Assembly (NCBI GenBank): GCA_041624375.1
Contig: JBFJVD010000033.1
Location: forward strand, 1-16,430
Direction: 5' to 3'
Length of the DNA: 16,430 bases
From: JBFJVD01 sp041624375
GTDB taxonomy: Bacteria; Chloroflexota; Anaerolineae; Anaerolineales; E44-bin32
Shown: positions 8,225-16,426 of the stretch, in pieces
Position numbering within the stretch: the first letter of the stretch is position 1
Layout: each line of letters opens with the position of its first letter
Program-made: the position numbers and the translations under genes
Notes under the pieces: generated by a model
Told to the model about the DNA's origin: nothing
The model's input: only the letters and a program-made list of their open reading frames with translations
Database searches by the model: none

Positions 8225-8745
8225 TGCGACTCCCCTTCTTGCGGTTCATCGCGCGTCAGCAGGATCGCACCCACCATTGCGACCAGCAACAGGATCGAGG
8301 TCACCTCGAACGGAATCAGATAGCCGGTGAACAGCAGCTCACCGACAGCTTGCGGGCTCCCGAAGCCCTCCATGGCGACGGCAATCGCCTCGCCGGCGCC
8401 GGTCTGCCCGCTGAGCAGGGCATAACCCAGGAGCAGCACCAGGATGCAGCCAAGCACGATGGCAACCGGCATTTGATAGGGCAGACTCGGTTCGGTCTCG
8501 GCGCGCTCGCGGCCGAGGAGCATGATCACGAAAAGGAAAAGGACCATGATTGCGCCCGCATAAACTGTGATCTGGAGCATGGCGATGAAGGGCGCATTCA
8601 GAAGCAAATAGAAGACGGCGACCGTACCGAAATTCAGCACCAGGAAGAGAGCCGAATACACCGAGTTCTGGCTGGTGAGCATCAGAATCGCCGTGACAAT
8701 GGCCACGAAGGCAAGCAGCGCAAAGAGGGCGAAGTCGAGGGTCAT
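8221..8745 (-). CDS. nuoJ: NADH-quinone oxidoreductase subunit J
   Basis: Membrane subunit of complex I, 174 residues with about five hydrophobic segments. The third carries the conserved QITVYAGAIMVLFLFVIML region (58-76). Y62 and G64 lie where known structures show the pi-bulge that links quinone chemistry to proton pumping. It follows nuoI after 39 bases, the longest gap inside the operon, with only a weak ribosome binding site (CAGGT). Its stop codon overlaps the GTG start of nuoK. Length and composition are normal. Confidence 0.96.
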   Translation of the reverse strand: MTLDFALFALLAFVAIVTAILMLTSQNSVYSALFLVLNFGTVAVFYLLLNAPFIAMLQITVYAGAIMVLFLFVIMLLGRERAETEPSLPYQMPVAIVLGCILVLLLGYALLSGQTGAGEAIAVAMEGFGSPQAVGELLFTGYLIPFEVTSILLLVAMVGAILLTRDEPQEGESQ

Positions 8746-8784
8746 GGCGTGACCTGTAGCGGCATGTACTTCTCTCCCGACGGC

Positions 8785-9300
8785 CTAGACACCGGCGTAA
8801 GGCGGGTTCTCCATCACGGGGATCGCCTTGTCAAACTCGCCGGGAACCGTCGTTTGCGGTGTCGGTTGACCGCCCGGTGGGACCGGCGCCATCAGCATTT
8901 CCTTGGTGTAAATGGCATCTCGTCGATTCGTGTACGAAAGCTCATAGTTATGTTCCAGCACGGTGGCCTCGGTGGGGCAAGCGTCTTCGCAGTAACCGCA
9001 GAAGATACAGCGCAGCATATTGATCTCGTAGGTGCTGGCGTAGCGCTCGCCCGGGGAGTAGCGCACCTCGTCGGTGTTCTCGGAGGCCTCGACGAAGATG
9101 GCATCCGCCGGGCAGGCCGCCGCGCAGAGCGAGCAGCCGATGCACTTCTCCAGCCCGTTGTCGAATCGCTTGAGCTCGTGACGGCCCTTGAAGCGCTCCC
9201 GGACCGGGCGCTTCACTTCCGGGTACTGGTAGGTGACCGGTCGATTGAACATCTCCCGGAACGTTGTCCAGAGCCCCCGCAAGAGTTCGAGCGGATTCAT
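8785..9300 (-). CDS. nuoI: NADH-quinone oxidoreductase subunit I (two 4Fe-4S clusters)
   Basis: Ferredoxin-like subunit of the connecting module, 171 residues, that passes electrons from NuoG towards the quinone site. Two classic 4Fe-4S motifs are visible: CIGCSLCAAACPADAIF and CIFCGYCEDACPTEATV, each CxxCxxCxxxCP, which bind clusters N6a and N6b. The N-terminal segment would contact the membrane-arm base. The ATG is preceded by a full-strength AGGAGGT (9307-9313), part of which is the nuoH stop codon. The protein is complete. Confidence 0.98.
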   Translation of the reverse strand: MNPLELLRGLWTTFREMFNRPVTYQYPEVKRPVRERFKGRHELKRFDNGLEKCIGCSLCAAACPADAIFVEASENTDEVRYSPGERYASTYEINMLRCIFCGYCEDACPTEATVLEHNYELSYTNRRDAIYTKEMLMAPVPPGGQPTPQTTVPGEFDKAIPVMENPPYAGV

Positions 9301-9306
9301 GCACCG

Positions 9307-9313
9307 ACCTCCT
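9307..9313 (-). promoter_or_regulatory. Strong ribosome binding site of nuoI, overlapping the nuoH stop codon
   Basis: AGGAGGT is the strongest Shine-Dalgarno match among the nuo junctions I examined, 6 bases before the nuoI ATG. Its first two bases are the last two of the nuoH TAG (9312-9314), so ribosomes ending nuoH sit directly on the nuoI initiation site. Confidence 0.85.
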
Positions 9314-10319
9314 AAATCACCACCAGCACGGCTGTAACCGCCACATTCAAGAGCGATAAGGGCAGCAGAATCTTCCAGCCAAAATCCATCAAGCGGTCGT
9401 AGCGGATGCGGGGCAGAGTCGCCCGCAGCCAGATCATCACAAAGAGAAGAAGCAGAATCTTCACAGAGAGATAGAGGGGACCAAGCAACGGGATCTGATC
9501 GACGCCGGGACCGGCATAGCCTCCGAGGAACAACGAGGCCGCGATCGCACTGACGGCGATCATTTTGCTGTATTCGGCCATGAAGAAGAGGGCGAACATC
9601 ATCCCGGAGTACTCGGTATGGTAGCCCGCCACCAATTCCTGCTCTGCTTCGGGGAGATCGAACGGGGCGCGGTTGACCTCGGCGAGGATGGCGATGAAGA
9701 AGATCAGGGCTGCGACCGGCTGCCTGAAGATGAACCAGCCGAAGATCGAGCGGCTCTGCACCTCAATGATTTCCTGGATGCTCATCGAGTTGGCCAGCAA
9801 GATCGGCACAACGATCGTCAGGCCCAGCGTCAGTTCGTAGCTCACCATCTGTGCCGAAGCCCGCAGCCCGCCCAGCAGCGCGTATTTGTTCCCCGAAGCC
9901 CACCCGGCGAGCATAATGCCATACACTGCGATGGAGGCGACCGCCAGGATGTACAGCACCCCCACATTGATATCGCTGGCTATGGACAGGCGGACCGTGC
10001 GACCAAAGATGGAGATGTCGGGGCCGATCGGAATGACCGCCAGAATGATCAACGCCGGCAAAACGGTGACCACCGGCGCCAGGATGAAGAGCGGGCGGTC
10101 GGCCCGATCGGGGATCAGTTCCTCTTTAAAGATCAGCTTGACCCCATCGGCGGCCGGCTGCAGCAGCCCGGCCGGGCCCGCACGATTGGGCCCGATACGG
10201 TTCTGGATGCGCGCCAGCACCCGCCGCTCAAAGAAGGTCAGATAGGCGAAGCCCGTCAGCAGCGTGAAGATCAGGATGCCGGCTTTGACGATGACTTCGA
10301 TCCACCCAAACAGGTCCAT
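9312..10319 (-). CDS. nuoH: NADH-quinone oxidoreductase subunit H
   Basis: Membrane subunit at the base of the peripheral arm, 335 residues with about eight to nine hydrophobic segments, which together with NuoD and NuoB forms the quinone chamber. Family signatures are the N-terminal ERRVLARIQNRIGPNRAGP (31-49), SYELTLGL with E162, and the acidic loop EVNRAPFDLPEAEQELVAGY (214-233), followed by HTEYSGMMFALFFMAEY. These acidic residues (E214, D221, E224, E226, E228) line the path from the quinone site to the membrane axis. It starts 4 bases after the nuoG stop codon. Confidence 0.98.
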   Translation of the reverse strand: MDLFGWIEVIVKAGILIFTLLTGFAYLTFFERRVLARIQNRIGPNRAGPAGLLQPAADGVKLIFKEELIPDRADRPLFILAPVVTVLPALIILAVIPIGPDISIFGRTVRLSIASDINVGVLYILAVASIAVYGIMLAGWASGNKYALLGGLRASAQMVSYELTLGLTIVVPILLANSMSIQEIIEVQSRSIFGWFIFRQPVAALIFFIAILAEVNRAPFDLPEAEQELVAGYHTEYSGMMFALFFMAEYSKMIAVSAIAASLFLGGYAGPGVDQIPLLGPLYLSVKILLLLFVMIWLRATLPRIRYDRLMDFGWKILLPLSLLNVAVTAVLVVI

Positions 10320-10323
10320 GGCC

Positions 10324-12840
10324 CTAACCGTCCTGCAGCACGGGAACCCGCGCCTCTACCATCACCGGTCGCGGCACCTGAAATCCCATCGATCGGGGCG
10401 CGAGCACAGCGCCTGCCGGCGCGACCGCGCTCACGCGCACCGGGGCACGGATCTTGCCGCCGTCCCAACCCAATTCAAGCTCGATCCCGTCGACCGCGTT
10501 CAGGCGCTCCGCGTCTTCCGGATGGAGGATCAGCTCGGCGGACGCTAAACGGGGATGCAGAACATCGGATGCCATTACCGTGCGCCCCCGGTCATAGAGA
10601 CGGACAATCGGGACCAGCAGCAGATCTCCCTTGCGGGCTGCCGCAGTCCCGGCTTCAGCCCCTTCCACCGACCCTTCGCTACCCCCACCAGCCAATGCCA
10701 GCTGGATGCCAAGGCCCTGAACGTTGGCGTAGGCCGTCCCGCCGAAGTAAAGATCTTCCCCACCGACGGCCGGCCATTGGGCTTCAATGCGCGACAATCC
10801 CTGGTAGGAGATACCTTCGAAGGCAGGGAGCGACTCAGAGATCCTGCGCATCACCAGCGCCGGGGACTTCCGTTCGAGCTCGATGCCCAACCGGGCCCCG
10901 AGCTCGGCAAGGATGCGCCAGTCGGGCCGCGTCTCACCCAGGGCCGGGACGGCCGGGAAGAAGCGCTGCACGCGGCGCTCACCGCTTGTGAAGGTGCCCT
11001 CGCGTTCGATGTACGACTGCGCAGGCAGAACGACGTCGGCCTGCCGGACGGAAGGCGTCTCGAAGAGTTCAAGCGCCACCACAAAGGGCACCTCTTCCAG
11101 CGCGGCGGCCAGCGCGGCCTCATCGCCGGCAGGATCGGCAGCCAAAAGCACAACCGCTTCTGCGGCGCCAAGGGCACCCGCCAGGTCATCCGCCGGGCGC
11201 AGGCCCAGCTCCCAGGCACCCTGCGTGTTGGCGCGCGGCCAGACCGGGATCAAGCCATTGTGGACCTTTCCACTGTGTCCCGTTTCGACAAGCAGCGCGG
11301 CACATGCCTGCGCCAGTGCGGTTGAGCCGGCCGTGTCCAGGCCCTCAGCGCCGTAGAACACCACCAGGTTCTCTGCCTCTGCCAGGGTCTTCGCGGCCGC
11401 CTTCAGGTCGCCCTGCGCGGATCCAGCCCGGTCCTTTCGGCCTCTCGCGGCGTGCGCGACCGATAGCAGGGTCCTGACGGTGTCGCCATACGGTGTTCGG
11501 ATCTGCTGCTGGGCGTAGGCGTCGAGCCGGGTGGGCCGCGCGGCGATCACAATCAGCGCCGCGCCCCGCTCGGCTGCCTGCTTGACTCGAAGCCACCAGA
11601 TGGGGGCTTCTTCATGCAGATCGGCGGCAACCACCAGGATCGCGTCCCCCTTCCCCAAGGCAGCCAGGTTGCTGCCGGGCGCCATGCCAACCTTCTGGAC
11701 GGCATCTCCGCCCCCCATGGCGTCGTAGAGGAAAGCCTGGCCGCCAAGGCCTTCGACCAGGCTGCGGAAATGGAACAGGTCTTCATTCGAGGCTCGACCA
11801 CTGGCCAGCCCGACAACCGAGCCCCCGGCGGCTTTCAGGCCGTCCGCCCCGTTCTTCAGCGCCTCCTCCCAGGCCACCTGCTTCAATTCATCTTCTTCGC
11901 GAAGCAGCGGAACGCGCAATCGCTCACGGCTGCCAGCGTAGTGGTGGGCAAAGCGACCCTTATCACAGAGCCAGATCTCGTTGACCGCTTCATGCTGCCG
12001 GGGCATCACCCGCTGGACCTCGATATGGCCGCCCGCCTTCGCCTGCCGGCGTGTGTTGAGCACTGTATTGCAGCCGACCGGGCAATGTGAGCAGATCGAG
12101 GCCGCCGCTTTGAGCTCCCATGGCCGCGCTTCGAAGCGGAAATCCGCGGTGGTCAGTGCTCCCACGGGACAGACATCGGTGGTGTTGCCGGAGAAGTATG
12201 AATCGAACCCGGGATCCGAATAGGTCACGATCTGAAGGCGCCGACCGCGCTGCTCGAAGCTAAGCACCGGATCCCCGACGATCTCTTCCTGAAACCGAAC
12301 ACAGCGAGCGCATTGGATGCAGCGCTCGCGGTCGAGGTAGATCAATTCGCCGAGCGGAACCGCCTTTGCCAGATGAATCTTGTCCTCATAGAGGAAGCGG
12401 CTCTTGCCCGCGCCGAAATCCATCGTCAGTTCTTGGAGCGGGCACTCGCCGCCTTTGTCACAGATCGGGCAATCGAGCGGATGCGAGGTGAGCAGATACT
12501 CGACGACTTCCTTTTGTCCGGCCAGAGCTCGCTCACTGGTCGCTCGCACCACCCATCCCTCGCCTACCTGGGTGGTGCAGGCCGTCTCTGGATTGGGCGC
12601 GAACTCGACGATCGGCTCCCCCCGCTCGTCACGCGCGAAATCGCCGGTCTCCCGGTCGCGCCGGGGGCGCCCGATTTCCACCAGGCACATCCGGCACATC
12701 CCGACAGGGTCGAGCTTGGGGTGGTAACAAAAGACCGGCACGTAGACACCGACCTGCTTGGCGGCATCCACGATCAGTGTGCCTTGAGGCACACTCACCT
12801 CGATCCCCTCAATGGTCAGGGTTACCAGTTTCTCGCTCAT
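10324..12840 (-). CDS. nuoG: NADH-quinone oxidoreductase subunit G (multi-cluster)
   Basis: Large iron-sulfur subunit of the NADH module, 838 residues. The order is a 2Fe-2S ferredoxin domain (C38, C49, C52, C88; cluster N1b), a His/Cys cluster N5 (H120, C124, C127, C133), cluster N4 (C174, C177, C180, C224), the extra cluster N7 (C250, C253, C257, C292), then a degenerate molybdopterin-oxidoreductase-like region (about 300-690) and a short molybdopterin-dinucleotide-binding-like end. N7 occurs only in some bacteria. Here its last two cysteines are 34 residues apart, more than in the E. coli and Thermus proteins as I remember them. The molybdopterin fold is thought to be structural only in complex I. 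The gene overlaps nuoF by 4 bases (ATGA). Confidence 0.98.
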   Translation of the reverse strand: MSEKLVTLTIEGIEVSVPQGTLIVDAAKQVGVYVPVFCYHPKLDPVGMCRMCLVEIGRPRRDRETGDFARDERGEPIVEFAPNPETACTTQVGEGWVVRATSERALAGQKEVVEYLLTSHPLDCPICDKGGECPLQELTMDFGAGKSRFLYEDKIHLAKAVPLGELIYLDRERCIQCARCVRFQEEIVGDPVLSFEQRGRRLQIVTYSDPGFDSYFSGNTTDVCPVGALTTADFRFEARPWELKAAASICSHCPVGCNTVLNTRRQAKAGGHIEVQRVMPRQHEAVNEIWLCDKGRFAHHYAGSRERLRVPLLREEDELKQVAWEEALKNGADGLKAAGGSVVGLASGRASNEDLFHFRSLVEGLGGQAFLYDAMGGGDAVQKVGMAPGSNLAALGKGDAILVVAADLHEEAPIWWLRVKQAAERGAALIVIAARPTRLDAYAQQQIRTPYGDTVRTLLSVAHAARGRKDRAGSAQGDLKAAAKTLAEAENLVVFYGAEGLDTAGSTALAQACAALLVETGHSGKVHNGLIPVWPRANTQGAWELGLRPADDLAGALGAAEAVVLLAADPAGDEAALAAALEEVPFVVALELFETPSVRQADVVLPAQSYIEREGTFTSGERRVQRFFPAVPALGETRPDWRILAELGARLGIELERKSPALVMRRISESLPAFEGISYQGLSRIEAQWPAVGGEDLYFGGTAYANVQGLGIQLALAGGGSEGSVEGAEAGTAAARKGDLLLVPIVRLYDRGRTVMASDVLHPRLASAELILHPEDAERLNAVDGIELELGWDGGKIRAPVRVSAVAPAGAVLAPRSMGFQVPRPVMVEARVPVLQDG

Positions 12841-14102
12841 CGACCGTTCACCACCCTGAGCTCAAAGTCGGAGCGGAAGCGTTCGACGCCAGCGGCGACC
12901 GCAGCGGCGGCGAATTCCCCGAGCGCGCACAGACACTTTCCCTGTATCCCGTCTGCAACCGAGGCAAGCAGGTCGATATCCTCATCGGCTGCGTTATGGA
13001 CCCCCTCGCCGCCATTGAACCGCTCGAGCACATGCAGCATCCAGTAGGTCCCCTCGCGGCAGGGCGTGCACTTGCCGCACGATTCATGCTCGAAGAACCG
13101 GGTGATCTTGTATTCAGCCCAGGCGATGTTGACCGTTTCATCTAAGACGATGATCGACGCCGATCCCAGCGTCGAGCCAACCTTCGGGAGCGATTCATAA
13201 TCCATGGGCGTATCGAGAACATCGTCGGTCGCGGGCAGGATGGCTGCCGATGCACCGGCCGGGAGGATCGCCTTGATCTGCCGTCCGCCGAGGATGCCCC
13301 CGCCGTGCTCGAAGATCAGCTGGCGGAAGGTGGTCCCAAGCGGGAGCTCGTAATTGTCCGGCTTCTCGACATGGCCCGACAGGCAAAAGACCTTGACCCC
13401 GGACGACTTCTCGGTCCCGAAGGAGCGGTACCATTGGGCGCCGTTCGTCATGATGGGCGGGACATTTGCCAGGGTCTCGACGTTGTTGACCACTGTCGGC
13501 TTGGCGAACAGGCCTTTCACTGTGGGGAACGGTGGACGCAGCCGCGGCATCCCCAGCTTGCCTTCGAGCGATTCGAGCATCGCGCTTTCTTCGCCACAGA
13601 TGTAGGCACCGGCGCCGTAATGCAGGCGGATGTCGAGGCTGTACTCCGTCCCGAAGAGCTTTTCACCGATCAAGCCACGCGACCGCAGCTGGTCGATCTT
13701 CTCCTGGAGGTCGCCAGCCAGATCCCAGAACTCGCCCCGGGCATAAATGTAGGCGAGGTTCGCACGCGCCGCGTAGGCACAGATGGCGATGCCCTCTAGG
13801 AACTGAAAGGGGTTGCCCTCCATGATTTCCCGGTCTTTGAAGGTTCCCGGCTCGGATTCATCCGCGTTCACGGCGACGTAGCGCGGCATTTCGTCCGCCA
13901 GGAACGCCCACTTCAGCCCGGTGGGAAAGGCTGCTCCGCCGCGCCCGCGCAGCCCGGAGGCTTTGACGACTTCGATGACCTCTTCCGGGGTCTGCTTGGT
14001 GACCGCGGTCTTGAAGGCCTCGAAGCCACCGTGCTCGAGGTAGACCTCAAGATTCCCGATCTCCGGGATGTCCCGGTGACGAAGCAGGACATGCTCAGCC
14101 AT
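12837..14102 (-). CDS. nuoF: NADH-quinone oxidoreductase subunit F (NADH/FMN-binding)
   Basis: Catalytic NADH-oxidising subunit, 421 residues. The glycine-rich GLRGRGGAAFPTGLKW (50-65) and NADESEPGTFKDR (79-91) bind NADH and FMN, and GAGAYICGEESAMLESLEG (163-181) completes the flavin site. The 4Fe-4S cluster N3 is held by C342, C345 and C348 in ESCGKCTPCREG and by the later cysteine in GKCLCALGEF, most likely C392. The gene overlaps the end of nuoE by 8 bases and the start of nuoG by 4, typical of stoichiometric, co-translated partners. Electrons pass from FMN to N3 and on to NuoG. The presence of NuoE and NuoF indicates that NADH is the electron donor. Confidence 0.98.
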   Translation of the reverse strand: MAEHVLLRHRDIPEIGNLEVYLEHGGFEAFKTAVTKQTPEEVIEVVKASGLRGRGGAAFPTGLKWAFLADEMPRYVAVNADESEPGTFKDREIMEGNPFQFLEGIAICAYAARANLAYIYARGEFWDLAGDLQEKIDQLRSRGLIGEKLFGTEYSLDIRLHYGAGAYICGEESAMLESLEGKLGMPRLRPPFPTVKGLFAKPTVVNNVETLANVPPIMTNGAQWYRSFGTEKSSGVKVFCLSGHVEKPDNYELPLGTTFRQLIFEHGGGILGGRQIKAILPAGASAAILPATDDVLDTPMDYESLPKVGSTLGSASIIVLDETVNIAWAEYKITRFFEHESCGKCTPCREGTYWMLHVLERFNGGEGVHNAADEDIDLLASVADGIQGKCLCALGEFAAAAVAAGVERFRSDFELRVVNGR

Positions 14103-14595
14103 CGGCCTGAGCCTCTCTCACGGCCTGGATCCATGCGCGCGCGGTCTCGATCGTCTGGTTCTCGTGATAGTGAATGCCGTCGAGTTCCTGCACCTGAAAC
14201 ATCGGCGCGCGGTGGCAGGCGGCCAGGCACATCACATGCTCAACGGTGAACAACCCATCCTCGGTCGTCTCGTTGACGGCGATCCCAAGCTCCTCACCCA
14301 TCTCCTCAGCGAAGGCTTCCGCGCCGCGAAGCGCGCACGGAAGGTCCGTGCAAATCTGGATCCGGTATTTCCCCCCTGGTTTTTCGTGGTAGAGCGTATA
14401 GAAGCGCACCAACCCGCCGACCTGGGTCGGATCGAGGTCCAGCAGCCCAGCGACTTCGTCGATCGCTTCCTGCGGCAGGTAGCCGTACTCGCGCTGCGCC
14501 AGATACAGCAGGGGCATCACGGCGGCCCGCTTGTGTTCAATCGGATATCGTTCGATGATGGCTTCGATTTCGGCTTGATGTTTGTCGACCAGCAA
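14095..14595 (-). CDS. nuoE: NADH-quinone oxidoreductase subunit E (2Fe-2S)
   Basis: Thioredoxin-fold subunit of the NADH module that binds cluster N1a beside FMN. The four ligands are in CTDLPCALRGAEAF and CLAACHRAPMFQV. I place the start at the TTG at 14595 (166 residues) because AGGAG lies 8 bases upstream, and because the distance from there to KRAAVMPLLYLAQ matches the Thermus homologue as I recall it. The alternative TTG at 14628, 4 bases after the nuoD stop codon, would add 11 residues (L-P-A-Q-P-I-S-G-A-I-S) but has no good ribosome binding site. There is no in-frame ATG until well inside the domain. The gene overlaps nuoF by 8 bases. Confidence 0.93.
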   Translation of the reverse strand: MLVDKHQAEIEAIIERYPIEHKRAAVMPLLYLAQREYGYLPQEAIDEVAGLLDLDPTQVGGLVRFYTLYHEKPGGKYRIQICTDLPCALRGAEAFAEEMGEELGIAVNETTEDGLFTVEHVMCLAACHRAPMFQVQELDGIHYHENQTIETARAWIQAVREAQADG

Positions 14596-14603
14596 GGAAA
14601 TGG

Positions 14604-14608
14604 CTCCT
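14604..14608 (-). promoter_or_regulatory. Ribosome binding site that decides the nuoE start
   Basis: AGGAG on the minus strand, 8 bases before the TTG at 14595. It lies downstream of the other in-frame TTG (14628), so it can serve only the shorter form of NuoE. Confidence 0.65.
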
Positions 14609-14632
14609 GAGATCGGCTGGGCAGGCAATGGG

Positions 14633-15877
14633 CTAGCGATCCACGTCTCCGATCACGGGGTCGAGACTGCTGATCACGACCACCAGATCCGCGATCAAGT
14701 GATCCTGGGAGAGGGGTGGGAGCGCCTGCAAATTGGCGAAGCTTGGTGTGCGGAAGAACACCCGATGCGGCTGGGGGCTCCCATTGCCCACCAGGTAGCA
14801 GCCAAGCACGCCACGGGGCGATTCGGTCGCCACGTAGACCGCGCCGTTCGGCGCCCGAAAGCCTTCCGTCCAGAGCTTGAAATGGTGGATGACCGCCTCC
14901 ATGCTCTTGCCAAGCTCGGCGCGTGGGGGCGGAACGAACTTTCGATTGTCACTGCGCACACGTCCGCTGGGCATACGGTCGAGCGCCTGCAGGATGATGC
15001 GCAAGGATTGGCGCATCTCTTCCATGCGCACCTGGTAGCGGTCGTAGACGTCACCGGTCGAAGCGACCGGGATGTCGAACTCGTACTGCTCGTAGCCGCT
15101 GTACGGCTGGACCTTGCGCAGGTCGAACGGCAGCCCGGCCGACCGGACCATCGGACCGCTCAGGCCGAGCGCAAGCGCCTCCTGGGCCGTGAGCGGGCTG
15201 ATACCCTTCGTGCGATCCAACCAGAGCGGGTTCTTGGTGAGCAGGGCCTCATATTCATCGATGCGCCGTGGAAATTCCTTGATGAAGGTGCGCAGCGCCG
15301 GCTCGAATTCAGGCGGTGCGTCCCGCCAGACACCGCCGGGACGGATGTAAGAGGTCATCATGCGCTGGCCGGAGAGCATTTCGAACATATCGAGGATGAC
15401 TTCCCGTTCCTGGAAGCAGTACAGGAAGACCGACATCGCCGCCAGATCAAGTGCATGCGTGGCGAGCCAGACGAGATGGGATGCGATTCGCTGCAGCTCC
15501 ACACAGATCACGCGCAGCGCCTGGCCACGAGGCGGCACGTCGAGATCAACCAGCTTCTCGATCGCCAGACAATACGTCAGGTTGAACCCCATATTGTTCA
15601 GGTAATCGGCGCGGTCGGTCATTACCAGCGCCTTCTCGTATGTCTTGGCTTCCATGTTTTTCTCGATGCCGGTGTGCAGGAAGCCGATGTCCGGGATCAG
15701 ATTGACGATTCGTTCCCCATCCAGCTCGACGAGCAGGCGCAGGACGCCGTGAGTGCTCGGATGCTGCGGTCCCATATTGAGCAGCATCGTCTCACCGCGC
15801 AGCGCCCGCTCGGAGACCAGATGACGGATCTCCTCGGGGACCTCAATCTCCTCTTCCATTCGCTCGGTTTGCAGCAT
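14633..15877 (-). CDS. nuoD: NADH-quinone oxidoreductase subunit D (49 kDa-type)
   Basis: Hydrogenase-derived subunit that forms the quinone head-group site, 414 residues, not fused to NuoC. The N-terminal loop MGPQHPSTHGVLR (35-47) carries H43, and the DRADYLNNMG segment carries Y92. The pair is 49 residues apart, the same spacing as the Thermus quinone-binding His38 and Tyr87. Other family landmarks are SYIRPGGVWRD and the C-terminal PRGVLGCYLVGNG and DPVIGDVDR, the last being the usual end of the protein. The start ATG has AAAGG about 10 bases upstream; an internal ATG six codons later has weaker support. It lies 21 bases after the nuoC stop codon. Confidence 0.98.
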   Translation of the reverse strand: MLQTERMEEEIEVPEEIRHLVSERALRGETMLLNMGPQHPSTHGVLRLLVELDGERIVNLIPDIGFLHTGIEKNMEAKTYEKALVMTDRADYLNNMGFNLTYCLAIEKLVDLDVPPRGQALRVICVELQRIASHLVWLATHALDLAAMSVFLYCFQEREVILDMFEMLSGQRMMTSYIRPGGVWRDAPPEFEPALRTFIKEFPRRIDEYEALLTKNPLWLDRTKGISPLTAQEALALGLSGPMVRSAGLPFDLRKVQPYSGYEQYEFDIPVASTGDVYDRYQVRMEEMRQSLRIILQALDRMPSGRVRSDNRKFVPPPRAELGKSMEAVIHHFKLWTEGFRAPNGAVYVATESPRGVLGCYLVGNGSPQPHRVFFRTPSFANLQALPPLSQDHLIADLVVVISSLDPVIGDVDR

Positions 15878-15898
15878 GCCTGTGCGCCTTTCCGGGCC

Positions 15899-16426
15899 CT
15901 ATTCCTCGGCGTACGGCTTGTCGCGATCGATTTCGTCGAAATTGAAGGTGAACTGGACCTCTTCGTAGCCCAGCGGATAGTCTTTGCGCAGCGGGTGGCC
16001 TTCCCAATCCTGCGGCATCAAGATCCGGCGCAGGTCGGAGTGTCCAGTGAAGACGATGCCAAACATGTCGTAGACCTCACGCTCATGCCAATTGGCCGCC
16101 GGATAGACCGATTCGATCGTCGGCAGCTCGGCATCCTCGCCGCTCACCACAACCCGCAGTCCGGTCCAATGATTCTTCGCCGTACTGTAGAACCGATAGT
16201 CCACCGCGAAGCGCGGTTCTTCCGGCCAGTCATCCACCGCCGTAAGGCTGGCCAGGAAATCAAAGCTCAGCTCAGGATGCTCCTTGAGCTGCCGGCAGGC
16301 GGCCACGATCGCCTCCCGGTTCACCTGGACGACTTTCTCCCCCCGGAACTCGGCCAGCGGTGAGACCTGTTCGCCGAGCTCGGCTTCAAGAATTGAGACC
16401 GCCCGGTCGGAGTAGACCGCCGTCAT
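15899..16426 (-). CDS. nuoC: NADH-quinone oxidoreductase subunit C (30 kDa-type)
   Basis: Peripheral-arm subunit that packs against NuoD, 175 residues, the usual size for a stand-alone NuoC. The family signature runs from ANWHEREVYDMFGIVFTGH (111-129) through DLRRILMPQDWEGHPLRKDY (131-150) to PLGYEEVQF. The first part holds the expected mixed alpha/beta domain. The stop codon is in the window and the ATG lies only 4 bases from the right edge, so its ribosome binding site cannot be seen and a longer start is not excluded. nuoB would normally lie immediately upstream. Confidence 0.96.
   Translation of the reverse strand: MTAVYSDRAVSILEAELGEQVSPLAEFRGEKVVQVNREAIVAACRQLKEHPELSFDFLASLTAVDDWPEEPRFAVDYRFYSTAKNHWTGLRVVVSGEDAELPTIESVYPAANWHEREVYDMFGIVFTGHSDLRRILMPQDWEGHPLRKDYPLGYEEVQFTFNFDEIDRDKPYAEE

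Noticed and set aside
9618..10991. 457-codon plus-strand open frame opposite nuoH and nuoG
   Set aside because: Low-complexity, charged translation with no domain; shadow of two confidently identified genes.
11965..12840. NuoG considered as a formate dehydrogenase or other molybdoenzyme because of its molybdopterin-like region
   Set aside because: The N-terminal N1b/N5/N4/N7 cluster set and its position between nuoF and nuoH are those of complex I. The C-terminal region lacks an evident catalytic Cys or Sec motif.
14582..16363. 593-codon open frame on the plus strand, antisense to nuoC and nuoD
   Set aside because: It lies entirely opposite genes with clear family motifs, shows no recognisable domain, and is rich in Gln, Arg, His and Asp as expected from reading GC-rich coding DNA on the wrong strand.
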